This document shows, piece by piece, positions 17,314 through 25,716 of a stretch of 64,000 nucleotides of DNA. The translations under genes were made by a program, and so were the position numbers. Within the stretch, counting starts at the first letter, position 1, and the number at the start of each line of letters is the position of its first letter. The notes under the pieces are model-generated. The model searched no databases, was not told the origin of the DNA, and saw only the letters and a program-made list of their open reading frames with translations. Source of the stretch: Betaproteobacteria bacterium UBA1934 (GTDB taxonomy: Bacteria; Pseudomonadota; Gammaproteobacteria; Burkholderiales; Rhodocyclaceae). Location of the stretch: the NCBI GenBank assembly GCA_002337055.1, contig DDFG01000005.1:1121979-1185978 (forward strand). The letters are read 5' to 3'.

Positions 17314-18282
17314 CCGCTTTAGCCAGAAGAACGGCGCCAGCAGCCACGGCGCCTTGGCGTAGGTGAGGATGCGGATGCGGAAGGCGAGCGGCTGGTCGCC
17401 GGCGCGCCGCCAGGCGTGCCAGGTTTCTGCCGCGCCCCGTTTGTTGAACATTGCTTCGACGAAGGCTTCCTTGTTGATTTTTTGTTGCAGCCAGACCCGC
17501 ACCGCCGGATTTGCGTCGAGTTGCCGTGCTTCGGCGAGCAGACGCTGGAGTTCGGCCTGCGTGCTGGCGAGCTTGCGGGTCAGGCCGCGGATCACGGCGG
17601 TGGCGGTCAGCGCTTTCTGCTGATTGGTCAGGCCGCCGCGCCGGTATTGGACCAGCGGCTTCGGCAGGGTCACGGCGCGGCCATCGGCCACGGCGCGGAA
17701 GGCCATCATCATGTCTTCGCCGACGATGCCGGTCGGCAGGCCGCCGAAGCGGTCGAACAGGCGGCGCGTCCACGCCTGCGCCGCGCCGATGACGTGCGGC
17801 GGCCGGCGGATCCAGTCGTCGAGGGAGCGCCAGGCGGCGAGATCGTCGATGGTGATCTCTCCGCGTGTCGTGCCGTCCGGGTCCATGTCGATCAGGTGGG
17901 CGGCGATCAGTTCGGGTTGACGATTCCGCTCCAGCCAGAATTGGACGACGCGGCTGACTCGCTGCGGCAGCGAAATGTCGTCGCCGGCGGTGATGAAAAT
18001 CAGTTCGCCGCTCGACCGTCGCACCGCCTGGTCGATGTTGCCGCCGATGCCGAGATTGGTTTCGTTGCGATGTACGAGCAGGCGATGCGGGCCGGCGTAG
18101 CCGCGCAGCGTCTCCTCGATGACCGCGAAACTGGCGTCAGTCGAACAGTCGTCGGACACGACGATTTCCAGATTCGGGTAATCCTGCGCCAGCGCGCCCT
18201 CGATGGCTTCACGCAGGCAGTGCGCCTGGTTGTAGCTGATCAGCAGCATGGTGGCGCGCGGCAGGATCGTTTTGGCGGGCAT
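17287..18282 (-). CDS. glycosyltransferase family 2
   Basis: The start at ATG 18282, two bases after the preceding stop, gives 331 residues; a longer upstream frame inside the neighbour is rejected. The GT-A fold is clear: ATMLLISYNQAHCLREAIEG at the N-terminus, IVVSDDCSTDASF (nucleotide-sugar Asp), NLGIGGNIDQAV and ITAGDDISLP (DxD-like acidic motif, about residue 95). It has no obvious membrane segment. It probably adds a sugar to LPS core or O-antigen at the cytoplasmic face. It is the second gene of a minus-strand pair with the group 1 transferase. Confidence 0.88.
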   Translation of the reverse strand: MPAKTILPRATMLLISYNQAHCLREAIEGALAQDYPNLEIVVSDDCSTDASFAVIEETLRGYAGPHRLLVHRNETNLGIGGNIDQAVRRSSGELIFITAGDDISLPQRVSRVVQFWLERNRQPELIAAHLIDMDPDGTTRGEITIDDLAAWRSLDDWIRRPPHVIGAAQAWTRRLFDRFGGLPTGIVGEDMMMAFRAVADGRAVTLPKPLVQYRRGGLTNQQKALTATAVIRGLTRKLASTQAELQRLLAEARQLDANPAVRVWLQQKINKEAFVEAMFNKRGAAETWHAWRRAGDQPLAFRIRILTYAKAPWLLAPFFWLKRLRYRRLAS

Positions 18283-18284
18283 GG

Positions 18285-19376
18285 TCAGGCGTCGAGCAAG
18301 GCCAGTACCGAGCTGGCGTGCTGGTCGACCGAGTACGGATAATGGATGTGCACGGCCGGATCGGGGAGGCTCAGCGTGCCGGCCGCGCGACGTTGCAGCG
18401 CGGCGTCGAGTGCGCGACGCAACCCCTCGACGGTGCGGGCAAAGCGCAGGCAGGCGGTGTCGGACAGGACTTCGACGGCGCCGACCGTGTCGGCGAACAA
18501 GACTGGTGTTCCGCACAGCACCGCCTCCGGCCCGACCATGCCAAAAGCCTCGTAGCGCGAAGCGAGGATGACAGCGTCGGCTGCCGCGTAAAGGGCCGGC
18601 ATGTCCTGCCGGAAGCCGAGGTTGAGGACGCCGGGAGCGTTCAACGGGGCCTTTCCGGCCACGGCGAGGCGGATGCCGGAAGGAAAATCGGCGAGCGCCG
18701 CCAGAATCAGGTCGGCCCCCTTCAGGGCATGGTTGTTGGACGGGAATAGCAGCAGAAATTCGTCGTCGGCGACACTGAGCGCGACGCGGGTGGCGGCGCG
18801 ATTCTTACGTGCCGCCAGCGAAAAGGCGGCAGTGTCAACCGGCGGGCGGAGTGTGTGAATCCGGGTGGGCGGGACGTCGTACAGCGTGGCGATTTCGTTC
18901 GCCACCTTGCCCGAATGCGCGACGATGGCGCGGGCCTGCGCATACAGGGCGTGTTCGTGGGCGACGGTGCGGCGGTCGAACCAGCCGGGGCGCTTCTTGC
19001 GCTCGTGCAGGTGGCCGAGGTGGGTGCCGCCTGCAATGGCGATCTCTGCGCCGGCTACCCGCGAAATGGCCAGCGTCGGCCAGCCGGAACGGGCATAACG
19101 CAGCGCAGTGCGCTCAAACAGCAGGGTGTCGAGCCGGGCCAGGCCGGTGCGTGGCGGCAGTACGACAAACTCGACCGAGCTTGGAGCCGCTGCCCACTCG
19201 ACCCGCTGGGCGATCACGCGCACCGCAGTGCCCAGCTTTGACAGGGCGCCGATCAGGTCGAGGACGTAGCGCTCCATGCCGCCGCCGGGGCGGACGCTGT
19301 GGAAGATCAGGTTGCAGCCTTGCGGCAGGCCCATGTGAATGGTGCGGTCGTCGTGGGAGGGCCAAAAGTGTATCAT
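18285..19376 (-). CDS. glycosyltransferase family 4 (group 1)
   Basis: ATG 19376 has an AGGGG site six bases upstream and gives 363 residues; ATG 19334 is a shorter option. The GT-B fold is shown by HSVRPGGGMERYVLDLIG (N-domain glycine loop), LFPSNNHALKGADLIL (start of the C-domain) and ASRYEAFGMVGPEAVLCGTP, which carries the E-x7-E donor-binding motif. The pattern resembles WaaG-type LPS core transferases. It is followed two bases later by the GT2 gene, and is divergent from the O-antigen ligase gene, whose start lies only 41 bases away. Confidence 0.88.
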   Translation of the reverse strand: MIHFWPSHDDRTIHMGLPQGCNLIFHSVRPGGGMERYVLDLIGALSKLGTAVRVIAQRVEWAAAPSSVEFVVLPPRTGLARLDTLLFERTALRYARSGWPTLAISRVAGAEIAIAGGTHLGHLHERKKRPGWFDRRTVAHEHALYAQARAIVAHSGKVANEIATLYDVPPTRIHTLRPPVDTAAFSLAARKNRAATRVALSVADDEFLLLFPSNNHALKGADLILAALADFPSGIRLAVAGKAPLNAPGVLNLGFRQDMPALYAAADAVILASRYEAFGMVGPEAVLCGTPVLFADTVGAVEVLSDTACLRFARTVEGLRRALDAALQRRAAGTLSLPDPAVHIHYPYSVDQHASSVLALLDA

Positions 19377-19417
19377 CAAGCCCCTGTCAAAAGAGGGTTG
19401 ATCCGCGTCGCCGGCCG

Positions 19418-20665
19418 ATGCTGCAAAACACCATGAGGAACGCGAGCCGGGCTCGCCCGGGGGAGAGTGAATGGAGCGTCTGGCGCCTGTTGGCGCTGGT
19501 GGCTTTGCTCGGCTATCCGTTGATGGGCAGCCGCTACCTGCCGTTCGGGGGCGGAGCGCGCTACCTTTCGCTGGTGGCGGCACCGGTCTGCCTGCTGTTG
19601 ATGCTGCGCGTGCCGCTGGACGAGGCGCGCAGCCAGCTCCGCGCAGCCTGGACGTGGGCGCTGCCCTTTCTACCGTTTGTGGGTGTGTGGCTGCTCATCC
19701 AGGCGTGGCACCAATATGCGCCTTTTGACGAGACCCCCTTTTCCCGCCTGTGTCTGACCGCGTTGGTGTTCTTCGGCGCCCGTCAGGTCGGCGTCCGTCA
19801 TCGCCACCTGGCCTGGGCGGCGGCGGTCGGGGCCTGTGTTTACGCGGTGATTGCCGGCGTCGAGGTGTTCGGCGAGGGCCGCGAACGGGCCTGGGGGGGC
19901 GTCTACGAAAATCGCTTCGGCCAGTACGCAGTGTGGCTGACCCTGCTATGCCTGATCCATACCCTGCGCTTTCGCCGCGAAGGGCTGGGGCGGGCGGAGG
20001 TCAGTCTGCTGGTGGTGTCGGGCTCAGCCGGACTGTTCGCGGCCGTGCTATCCGGCTCGCGCGGTGCGCTGCTGGCCTTGGTCGTCGCGATGCTGCTGGT
20101 CCTGTTCCGTTCCTTCTCTCCACGACGCATGCTTTGGTTGAGCGCCGCGACGCTTGCCGCGCTGGTTACCGCGTGCTGCCTGTATCAACCTTTCGAAACC
20201 CGCATCGCGGAAGCGGTGCAGGAAGTGACGCAGTACTTTTCGGAAAGTGCCTTTACCGGCACTTCCCTTGGCATCCGTCTGGAGTTGGCGCGCGTGGCCT
20301 TGCTGATGCTCGGGGAGCATCCCTGGTTGGGGAGCGGCTACACTTCATTGCCCGCCCTGTACGCCGCACACCCGGCGCTGGGGACTATGCCAGAGGTATT
20401 CCAGAAAGTGCCAGGGTTCCATGGCGACTGGTTCGAGGCGATGGGCATGGGCGGCGGGGCGCTGCTGCTGGGGCTGGCAGCAACGGTGGCCGGCATGGCG
20501 CGCGCAGCGCGGGGCGATCTGTATCGCCTGAGCATGCTGCTCTGCGCACTGGTATTTGGCATCGGCGAACTGTTCTTCTGCCACAAGTTGGGACTGAGCC
20601 TGCTGATGGTGACCTGGGCTTTGTACGCCGCTGCGGCGGAAAGCGAGCAGCGATGCGCGCCTTGA
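19418..20665 (+). CDS. O-antigen ligase / Wzy-like membrane protein
   Basis: This 415-residue polytopic membrane protein has about eleven hydrophobic segments and the large periplasmic loop near residues 270-345 (FTGTSLGIRLELARVAL, HPWLGSGY) typical of the Wzy_C/WaaL superfamily; SGSRGALLAL precedes it. It should transfer O-antigen or another glycan from an undecaprenyl carrier to lipid A-core, or polymerise it. ATG 19418 is chosen (ATG 19433 also possible) because the frame farther upstream runs antisense through the transferase. Its last 13 bases overlap the acyltransferase gene. Confidence 0.85.
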   Translation: MLQNTMRNASRARPGESEWSVWRLLALVALLGYPLMGSRYLPFGGGARYLSLVAAPVCLLLMLRVPLDEARSQLRAAWTWALPFLPFVGVWLLIQAWHQYAPFDETPFSRLCLTALVFFGARQVGVRHRHLAWAAAVGACVYAVIAGVEVFGEGRERAWGGVYENRFGQYAVWLTLLCLIHTLRFRREGLGRAEVSLLVVSGSAGLFAAVLSGSRGALLALVVAMLLVLFRSFSPRRMLWLSAATLAALVTACCLYQPFETRIAEAVQEVTQYFSESAFTGTSLGIRLELARVALLMLGEHPWLGSGYTSLPALYAAHPALGTMPEVFQKVPGFHGDWFEAMGMGGGALLLGLAATVAGMARAARGDLYRLSMLLCALVFGIGELFFCHKLGLSLLMVTWALYAAAAESEQRCAP

Positions 20666-21288
20666 AGAAGTTTTTGCTCCGGCAGGCAGAGCGGCGCCTG
20701 AAGAAACTCCCGCCGGTCGAACGCGGTGCCGCCCGTTTTGCCTTGCACTATCCTGGCAAATACGCCTACGGGCGAGGCTCCTATGGTCTGCCGCAGGTAC
20801 ACGATTGGGAAGAAGGGAGCACGTTGCGCATCGGCGCCTTCTGTTCCATTGCCAGCAACGTGCAGATTTTTCTCGGCGGCCACCATCACATCGAATGGGC
20901 GAGTACCTATCCTTTTCCGGCCATGCTGCCCGGATTGCAACACATCCGCGATTACGGCTTCAGTCGCGGCGACGTGGTGATCGGCAACGATGTCTGGCTG
21001 TGTTCCAACTGCCTCATTCTCTCCGGCGTCACCATTGGACACGGCGCGGTGGTGGCGGCCGGTGCAGTGGTCACCGAAGATGTCGCGCCCTACTCGGTGG
21101 TGGCGGGCAATCCCGCACGCCATCTCAAATGGCGTTTTGAAGCGCCTGTACGGCAAGCCTTGCTGGAAATCGCATGGTGGGACTGGCCATTGGCGGAAAT
21201 CGAAAAAATGGCGCCGCTGTTGTGCAGCCAAGAAGTTGCCAAACTCATCGTATACGGCAGCAACAGAGGCGTGCACAGCGGTGGATGA
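20653..21288 (+). CDS. CatB-type hexapeptide-repeat acyltransferase
   Basis: The start at ATG 20653 overlaps the ligase stop, giving 211 residues. A left-handed beta helix is evident from repeating hexapeptides (LRIGAFCSIASNVQ, VVIGNDVWLCSNCLI, VTIGHGAVVAAGAVVT, VVAGNPAR), with the catalytic-type His in GGHHHIEWAS. This is the xenobiotic/chloramphenicol acetyltransferase (LbH-XAT) family. In an LPS block it most likely O-acetylates a sugar. Several tryptophans near the C-terminus are typical of the family. Confidence 0.87.
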   Translation: MRALKKFLLRQAERRLKKLPPVERGAARFALHYPGKYAYGRGSYGLPQVHDWEEGSTLRIGAFCSIASNVQIFLGGHHHIEWASTYPFPAMLPGLQHIRDYGFSRGDVVIGNDVWLCSNCLILSGVTIGHGAVVAAGAVVTEDVAPYSVVAGNPARHLKWRFEAPVRQALLEIAWWDWPLAEIEKMAPLLCSQEVAKLIVYGSNRGVHSGG

Positions 21289-21382
21289 GTGACTTGGACA
21301 TTCAGGCCGATGTTGCAGTATCGTTGATTGTCTGGCCGGATTTCTTCAATTGAATGCGTGAAATGCTGTAACGGAAAAATGT

Positions 21383-22138
21383 ATGAATATTTCGGCAATC
21401 GTCATTACCAAAAATGAAGAACGCGTCATTGAGCGGTGTTTGCGTTCTTTGAGTTTTTGCGACGAGATATTGGTTATCGACTCTGGCAGTGTAGATCGCA
21501 CACTGGAAATTGCACGGGCTTGCGGCGCGGTCGTCGTTGCCGAAGACTGGCGCGGACCGGCGACGCAACGCAACAGAGGGCTCGCGCATGCGCGTGGTTC
21601 CTGGCGGCTTTTACTGGACGCGGACGAGTGGGTCAGCGACCCGTTGCGGGAAGAAATTCTTGCCCTGATATCGAAAGACGACACCGCTGGCGCCTATCGG
21701 ATTCCTCGTTCCTCAAGTTACTGCGGGCAGTATATGAAACATGGGGGTTGGTGGCCGGATCCGGTATTGAGATTGATCAAGGGAGAAAATGCGTATTATG
21801 AAGGAGGTATTCTGCACGAACGTCCAGTGCCAAAGGGAACGGTGGGGATGCTGAAACAACCGCTTATGCACGAGAGTTTCTGCGACCTGGAGCAGGTGCT
21901 CGGCAAAGTTAATTCCTATTCGACCTGGGGCGCCCAGATGCTGCGGGAAGAACAGGTTGTCCCAAGTATCCTTGGTGCGATAGGACATGGATTGTGGACC
22001 TTTATTCGAACATACCTGATCAAACGGGCCTTTCTCGACGGCAAGTACGGATTTATGCTATCCGTATCAAACGCCGAGGGGTCGTACTATAAATACGTGA
22101 AGGCCATGCTTCTCGCGGATCAGGGCAAAAAGAGCTAA
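21383..22138 (+). CDS. WaaE/KdtX-like LPS core glycosyltransferase (GT2)
   Basis: This 251-residue protein opens with MNISAIVITKNEERVIERCL and has ILVIDSGSVDRTLEIA, GPATQRNRGLAHARG and LLLDADEWVS, an arrangement typical of WaaE/KdtX beta-1,4-glucosyltransferases acting on core heptose. It lies 94 bases after the acyltransferase, and the sequence from about 21290 to 22140 is clearly more AT-rich than its neighbours, suggesting separate acquisition. It is followed six bases later by another GT2 gene. Confidence 0.88.
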   Translation: MNISAIVITKNEERVIERCLRSLSFCDEILVIDSGSVDRTLEIARACGAVVVAEDWRGPATQRNRGLAHARGSWRLLLDADEWVSDPLREEILALISKDDTAGAYRIPRSSSYCGQYMKHGGWWPDPVLRLIKGENAYYEGGILHERPVPKGTVGMLKQPLMHESFCDLEQVLGKVNSYSTWGAQMLREEQVVPSILGAIGHGLWTFIRTYLIKRAFLDGKYGFMLSVSNAEGSYYKYVKAMLLADQGKKS

Positions 22139-22144
22139 ACGATT

Positions 22145-22966
22145 GTGTCTCGTAACCTGCTGATCTCACTCATCATAACGACCTATAACCGGCCGGACGC
22201 TCTGGCAGTGGTTCTCCATAGCCTTTCCGCTCAGACCCTTCCGGCCAGTGAGGTGCTGGTTGCCGATGACGGTTCCGGCGAGGACACCGCACGTGTCGTG
22301 CAGGCGGCAGCCGGCAATCTGTCGCTTCGGCACGTCTGGCAGGACGATGACGGCTTCCGTGCAGGTCGTGCCCGCAATCTGGCGGTTAGTCAGTCGAGCG
22401 GCGACTATCTGGTATTCATCGATGGAGACTGCGTACTGCGCCCCAACTTTCTGCGCTGCCATGCTGATCTCGCCGAAGCCGGGCAATTCGTCGCTGGCAA
22501 CCGGGTGCTGCTCTCCGAGCGTTTCACCGCCGAGGTGCTGGCGAAGGCGCTGGATCTGCCTGCTTTCTCACTGGCCGATTGGTGGCGCCATGCTCGGGCC
22601 GGCGACATCAACCGCTTTCTGCCCCTGCTCGAACTGCCCGGCCAGGCCTGGCGCAAGCGCCAGCCGGCGCGCTGGCAAGGTGCGCGCACTTGCAATCTGG
22701 CCGTCTGGCGGCGCGATTTCGAGGCGGTCAATGGCTTTGATGAGGCCTTCTCGGGCTGGGGCCACGAAGACGCCGACCTCGCTGTGCGCCTGTTGCGAAG
22801 TGGCGTGCGACGCAAGGACGGGCGTTTTGGAACGGCGGTTCTGCATTTGTGGCACAAGGAAAACGACCGCAGCCATTTGCCGGAAAACGAACGGCGTCTT
22901 GCCGAAATACTCGCAGGTACACGGGTTCGCGCCGGGCAAGGGTTATCCGGCCATCGGCCCGCATAG
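22145..22966 (+). CDS. glycosyltransferase family 2 with galactosyltransferase-type C-domain
   Basis: GTG 22145 starts a 273-residue protein. LIITTYNRPDALAVVLHSL and VADDGSGEDTARVV form the N-terminal nucleotide-sugar site, FIDGDCVLRP is the DxD-like motif (about residue 97), and the second half carries GFDEAFSGWGHEDADLAVRL, the acceptor-side motif of the Glyco_transf_7C group. It likely extends LPS core or O-antigen with hexose. It sits within a tight + strand run: six bases after the WaaE-like gene and three before the deacetylase. Confidence 0.88.
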   Translation: MSRNLLISLIITTYNRPDALAVVLHSLSAQTLPASEVLVADDGSGEDTARVVQAAAGNLSLRHVWQDDDGFRAGRARNLAVSQSSGDYLVFIDGDCVLRPNFLRCHADLAEAGQFVAGNRVLLSERFTAEVLAKALDLPAFSLADWWRHARAGDINRFLPLLELPGQAWRKRQPARWQGARTCNLAVWRRDFEAVNGFDEAFSGWGHEDADLAVRLLRSGVRRKDGRFGTAVLHLWHKENDRSHLPENERRLAEILAGTRVRAGQGLSGHRPA

Positions 22967-22969
22967 ACG

Positions 22970-23692
22970 ATGGTGGCCATTCCCATCCTGATGTACCACC
23001 AGGTCGACACGGTGCCGCCCAGCGGTACGCCATTGCGCGGCCTGACCGTTTCGCCTGCCGCCTTCGCCCGGCAGATGCGCTTGTTGAAATGGCTGGGTTA
23101 TCGTGGTCTGTCGCTGACGGCGCTGTTGCCCTATCTGAACGGCGAAAGGCAGGGCAAGGTGGTCGGCATAACCTTCGATGACGGTTATCTGAACAATCAC
23201 ACCCATGCCTTGCCGGCCCTGCGGGCGGTCGGGTTCAGCGCCACCTGCTATGCGGTCAGCGCACGGCCGGGCGGCATCAACGACTGGGACACCGGCATTG
23301 GCGTGGCGCAAAAACCCCTGATGGACGTGCCGCACTGGCGCGAGTGGTTGTCCGCCGGTATGGAGATCGGCGCCCACACACGGCACCATGCCGACTTGAC
23401 AACGCTTTCCGATGACGAGGCGCACGACGAAATTGCCGGTGCCAAGCGTGAACTGGAAGAGCGCTACGGGGTCGAAATCGCACATTTCTGCTATCCCTAC
23501 GGCCGCTATAGTGTTCGCGACAAGGCATTGGTCGCCGCCGCCGGCTATACCACTGCCACGACGACCCATCGCGGTCGCGCCCATTCCGGCGACGATCCTT
23601 TGCTGTTGCCGCGTGCCATGGTAGCCAACGGCACTTGGCCCTGGCATCTGTGGCAGAAAGTGGCGACCGCCTACGAGGATAAGCGGCGATGA
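22970..23692 (+). CDS. polysaccharide deacetylase (NodB homology)
   Basis: This is a 240-residue protein without an evident signal peptide. The NodB domain shows GITFDDGYLNN (catalytic and metal Asp, about residue 66), EIGAHTRHHADLT (metal His pair, about 130) and HFCYPYGRYS (about 167). It would remove acetyl groups from an N-acetylated sugar, probably while the glycan is still cytoplasmic or lipid-linked. Its position between two LPS glycosyltransferase genes, with a 4-base overlap to the next, supports a role in LPS modification. Confidence 0.87.
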   Translation: MVAIPILMYHQVDTVPPSGTPLRGLTVSPAAFARQMRLLKWLGYRGLSLTALLPYLNGERQGKVVGITFDDGYLNNHTHALPALRAVGFSATCYAVSARPGGINDWDTGIGVAQKPLMDVPHWREWLSAGMEIGAHTRHHADLTTLSDDEAHDEIAGAKRELEERYGVEIAHFCYPYGRYSVRDKALVAAAGYTTATTTHRGRAHSGDDPLLLPRAMVANGTWPWHLWQKVATAYEDKRR

Positions 23693-24861
23693 GCGCCCCG
23701 ATGGTGGGCCGCCGCTTGAAGATTGCCGTTCTCAATCGCGGTTTCTTTTCACGCGCCGGCGGCGCCGAACGCTATTCGATTTCACTGGCCGAAATGCTGG
23801 CGGCGCGGCACGAGGTGCATGTGTTCGCCCAGCACCTCGACCACGACCACCCCGACATCATCTATCACCGGATTCCGCAATGTGTGCGGCGGCCGAGCTG
23901 GATCAACCTGCTTTGCTACAACTTTCGAACCTGGCGCGCAACGCGGGCCGATTTCGATATCGTCCATTCGCACGAAAACACCTGGCACGGAAATGTGCAA
24001 ACCGCGCATGTGCGGCCGGTCAAGGTTGGGCTGTTTGTCGGGCGCACCGGCTGGCGGCGCTGGCAACGCTATTTGCAAATCGCCACCAGCCCGCGCCTGT
24101 GGGTCTATCTGCTGATCGAACGCGCCCGCTTCGCGCCGCGGCCGGGAAAACGCGTCATCGCCACCAGCGAGCCGCTGCGGGCCGAACTCGAAAATGCCTA
24201 TCCTAGCCTGCGCGGTCGTACCGAAGTGCTGCCGCCCGGCGTTCATGCGGTTCAGCCGACCGATGCTGCTGAACGAACCCGATTGCGCCAATCGCTGCAA
24301 CTGGCGGACGACGCCTTCGTACTGCTATTTGTCGGCAACGATTACGGCAAGAAGGGCCTGGGGCCGTTGCTGGAGGCGTTGGCAACGCTGCCGCCGGAGG
24401 TGGCTCTGGTCGTCGTCGGCAACCCCGCGCATATTCCCGAATACCGTGCCCGCGCCGAATCGCTAGCCGTCGCCGGGCGCGTGCGCTTTGCCGGTGGCGC
24501 CGCCGATGTCGCCCCGTATTACCGGCTGGCCGACGCGCTGGTGCACCCGACCACCGAGGACACTTTTGCCATGGTGGTACTGGAGGCGCTTTCCCACGGC
24601 CTGCCCGTCGTGGTCAGTGGCCCGGTCTGGTGCGGCATCGCGGCCAGTCTGACGGATGGGGAGAATGCGTTGATCCTGTCCGACCCGCGGGTGGCAGAGG
24701 AAATCGTCAAGGCAGTGGTGTGTTTGCGTGCAGATGCCCGACTATGCCAAATGCTGGCAGTCACCGGTCGGGCTTTCGCAAACCGATATGCTTGGGGTGA
24801 ACTGACGCAGCGACAGGAAATGATTTATATCCGGGCTCTATCCGAAAAGAAAATCGTCTAG
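23689..24861 (+). CDS. glycosyltransferase family 4 (group 1)
   Basis: This 390-residue protein overlaps the deacetylase stop by four bases. Seen: VLNRGFFSRAGGAERYSISL (N-domain loop), IVHSHENTWHGN, LLFVGNDYGKKGLGPLLEAL and HPTTEDTFAMVVLEALSHG with the E-x7-E donor motif. It belongs to the GT-B retaining transferases used in LPS core assembly. It is the last gene of the + strand LPS run; a minus-strand terminator lies just beyond. Confidence 0.88.
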   Translation: MSAPMVGRRLKIAVLNRGFFSRAGGAERYSISLAEMLAARHEVHVFAQHLDHDHPDIIYHRIPQCVRRPSWINLLCYNFRTWRATRADFDIVHSHENTWHGNVQTAHVRPVKVGLFVGRTGWRRWQRYLQIATSPRLWVYLLIERARFAPRPGKRVIATSEPLRAELENAYPSLRGRTEVLPPGVHAVQPTDAAERTRLRQSLQLADDAFVLLFVGNDYGKKGLGPLLEALATLPPEVALVVVGNPAHIPEYRARAESLAVAGRVRFAGGAADVAPYYRLADALVHPTTEDTFAMVVLEALSHGLPVVVSGPVWCGIAASLTDGENALILSDPRVAEEIVKAVVCLRADARLCQMLAVTGRAFANRYAWGELTQRQEMIYIRALSEKKIV

Positions 24862-24910
24862 CACGAATTCATAAAAAGATGCGGTCGCGTGACCGATATT
24901 GGCCGCTGCG

Positions 24911-24939
24911 AAATGAAAAGGGCCGGCATTTGCCGGCCC
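24911..24939 (-). terminator. intrinsic terminator of the PEP-CTERM gene
   Basis: A perfect 9-bp G/C-rich stem with a two-base centre (24920-24939) is followed on the minus strand by CTTTTCATTT. It lies 22 bases after the stop of the PEP-CTERM protein gene. Confidence 0.65.
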
Positions 24940-24961
24940 ATGGCGCTGATCACGGATTGGC

Positions 24962-25510
24962 TCAGCGTGTGGACGGTTTGCGACGACGCATCGCGCCCAG
25001 TGCCACGCCAGCGATACCGAGCAGAGCCAAACTGCCCGGTTCGGGGACGTCGTTGCCGGTAATCCGGAATGCATAGTTCAAGCCGGGTTCTTGAGCGTCG
25101 CAAACCTGATTCATGTCGCTATAGCGGTTATAACAGCTGTGGTCGTGGATGTAAGCCGAGTAGGCCGTGCCACCGCCTCCGGGAGCGTCATAGCCGGGCA
25201 GGCCCAGATCGAGGCTCCAGTTCTGCGGTTTGGCGGTAGTCAGGTACTGGTCGTCACCCCAGCCATCCAGAAAAGACATGAAATTGATATCGGCCACATT
25301 CGAGGAGATTGTGGAAATGGCGTAGTCCGACGCGTTACCGCCAAACAGCAGCGCAGCCGCCTGCTGACCGGTATAGACCGCCGGATTGGTTGTCCATGCC
25401 GGGCCGTCGCCGACGTGCCAGCTGCCGACATAGAGATATCCGGCTTGGGCGGAGCCAAGCGAGGCCGCCAGGAGCACGCCTAGCGCCAGTTTTGAGAGAT
25501 TTTTCTTCAT
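24962..25510 (-). CDS. PEP-CTERM sorting-signal exported protein
   Basis: ATG 25510, with GGAG eleven bases upstream, starts a 182-residue protein: signal peptide (KLALGVLLAASLGSAQA), a body rich in Gly, Asp, Tyr and Ser with no recognised enzyme motif, and the C-terminal tripartite signal VPEPGSLALLGIAGVALGAM followed by RRRK. Such proteins are processed by an exosortase (EpsH/XrtA), not present in this window, and are exported to the surface or matrix. Two cysteines near residues 142 and 153 may form a disulfide. Control appears to be by sigma-54 (see the promoter entry). Confidence 0.92.
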   Translation of the reverse strand: MKKNLSKLALGVLLAASLGSAQAGYLYVGSWHVGDGPAWTTNPAVYTGQQAAALLFGGNASDYAISTISSNVADINFMSFLDGWGDDQYLTTAKPQNWSLDLGLPGYDAPGGGGTAYSAYIHDHSCYNRYSDMNQVCDAQEPGLNYAFRITGNDVPEPGSLALLGIAGVALGAMRRRKPSTR

Positions 25511-25551
25511 GATGCTGTCTCCGAGGGGGGTGAGTTGGGCAACCATAATCA

Positions 25552-25567
25552 GCAACCAGTGTGCCAA
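25552..25567 (-). promoter_or_regulatory. sigma-54 promoter of the PEP-CTERM gene
   Basis: On the minus strand the sequence reads TTGGCACACTGGTTGC: GG at -24, exactly ten bases, GC at -12, and nearly complete agreement with TGGCAC-N5-TTGC. The predicted start is near 25540, about 30 bases before ATG 25510. PEP-CTERM genes are known to be driven by RpoN with the PrsK/PrsR two-component system, so the match is biologically consistent. Confidence 0.8.
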
Positions 25568-25628
25568 AAGCGCTAAGTGCTTATTATTTATGAATTAAAT
25601 TGTAACGTGGATTAACAAACTGCCGGCG

Positions 25629-25657
25629 CCTGTAAGAAATCCCGACAGGTTTACAGG
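25629..25657. promoter_or_regulatory. candidate enhancer dyad upstream of the sigma-54 promoter
   Basis: CCTGTAA (25629-25635) and TTACAGG (25651-25657) form an inverted repeat centred about 100 bases upstream of the predicted start, the usual distance for a bacterial enhancer-binding protein such as PrsR. The surrounding 25570-25715 is strongly AT-rich and contains no gene. Confidence 0.4.
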
Positions 25658-25716
25658 GGTTTTGATGTGGCATTACATAAATTGTTGTTCATAAACACAC
25701 GCAATCTTTAAAGCGA

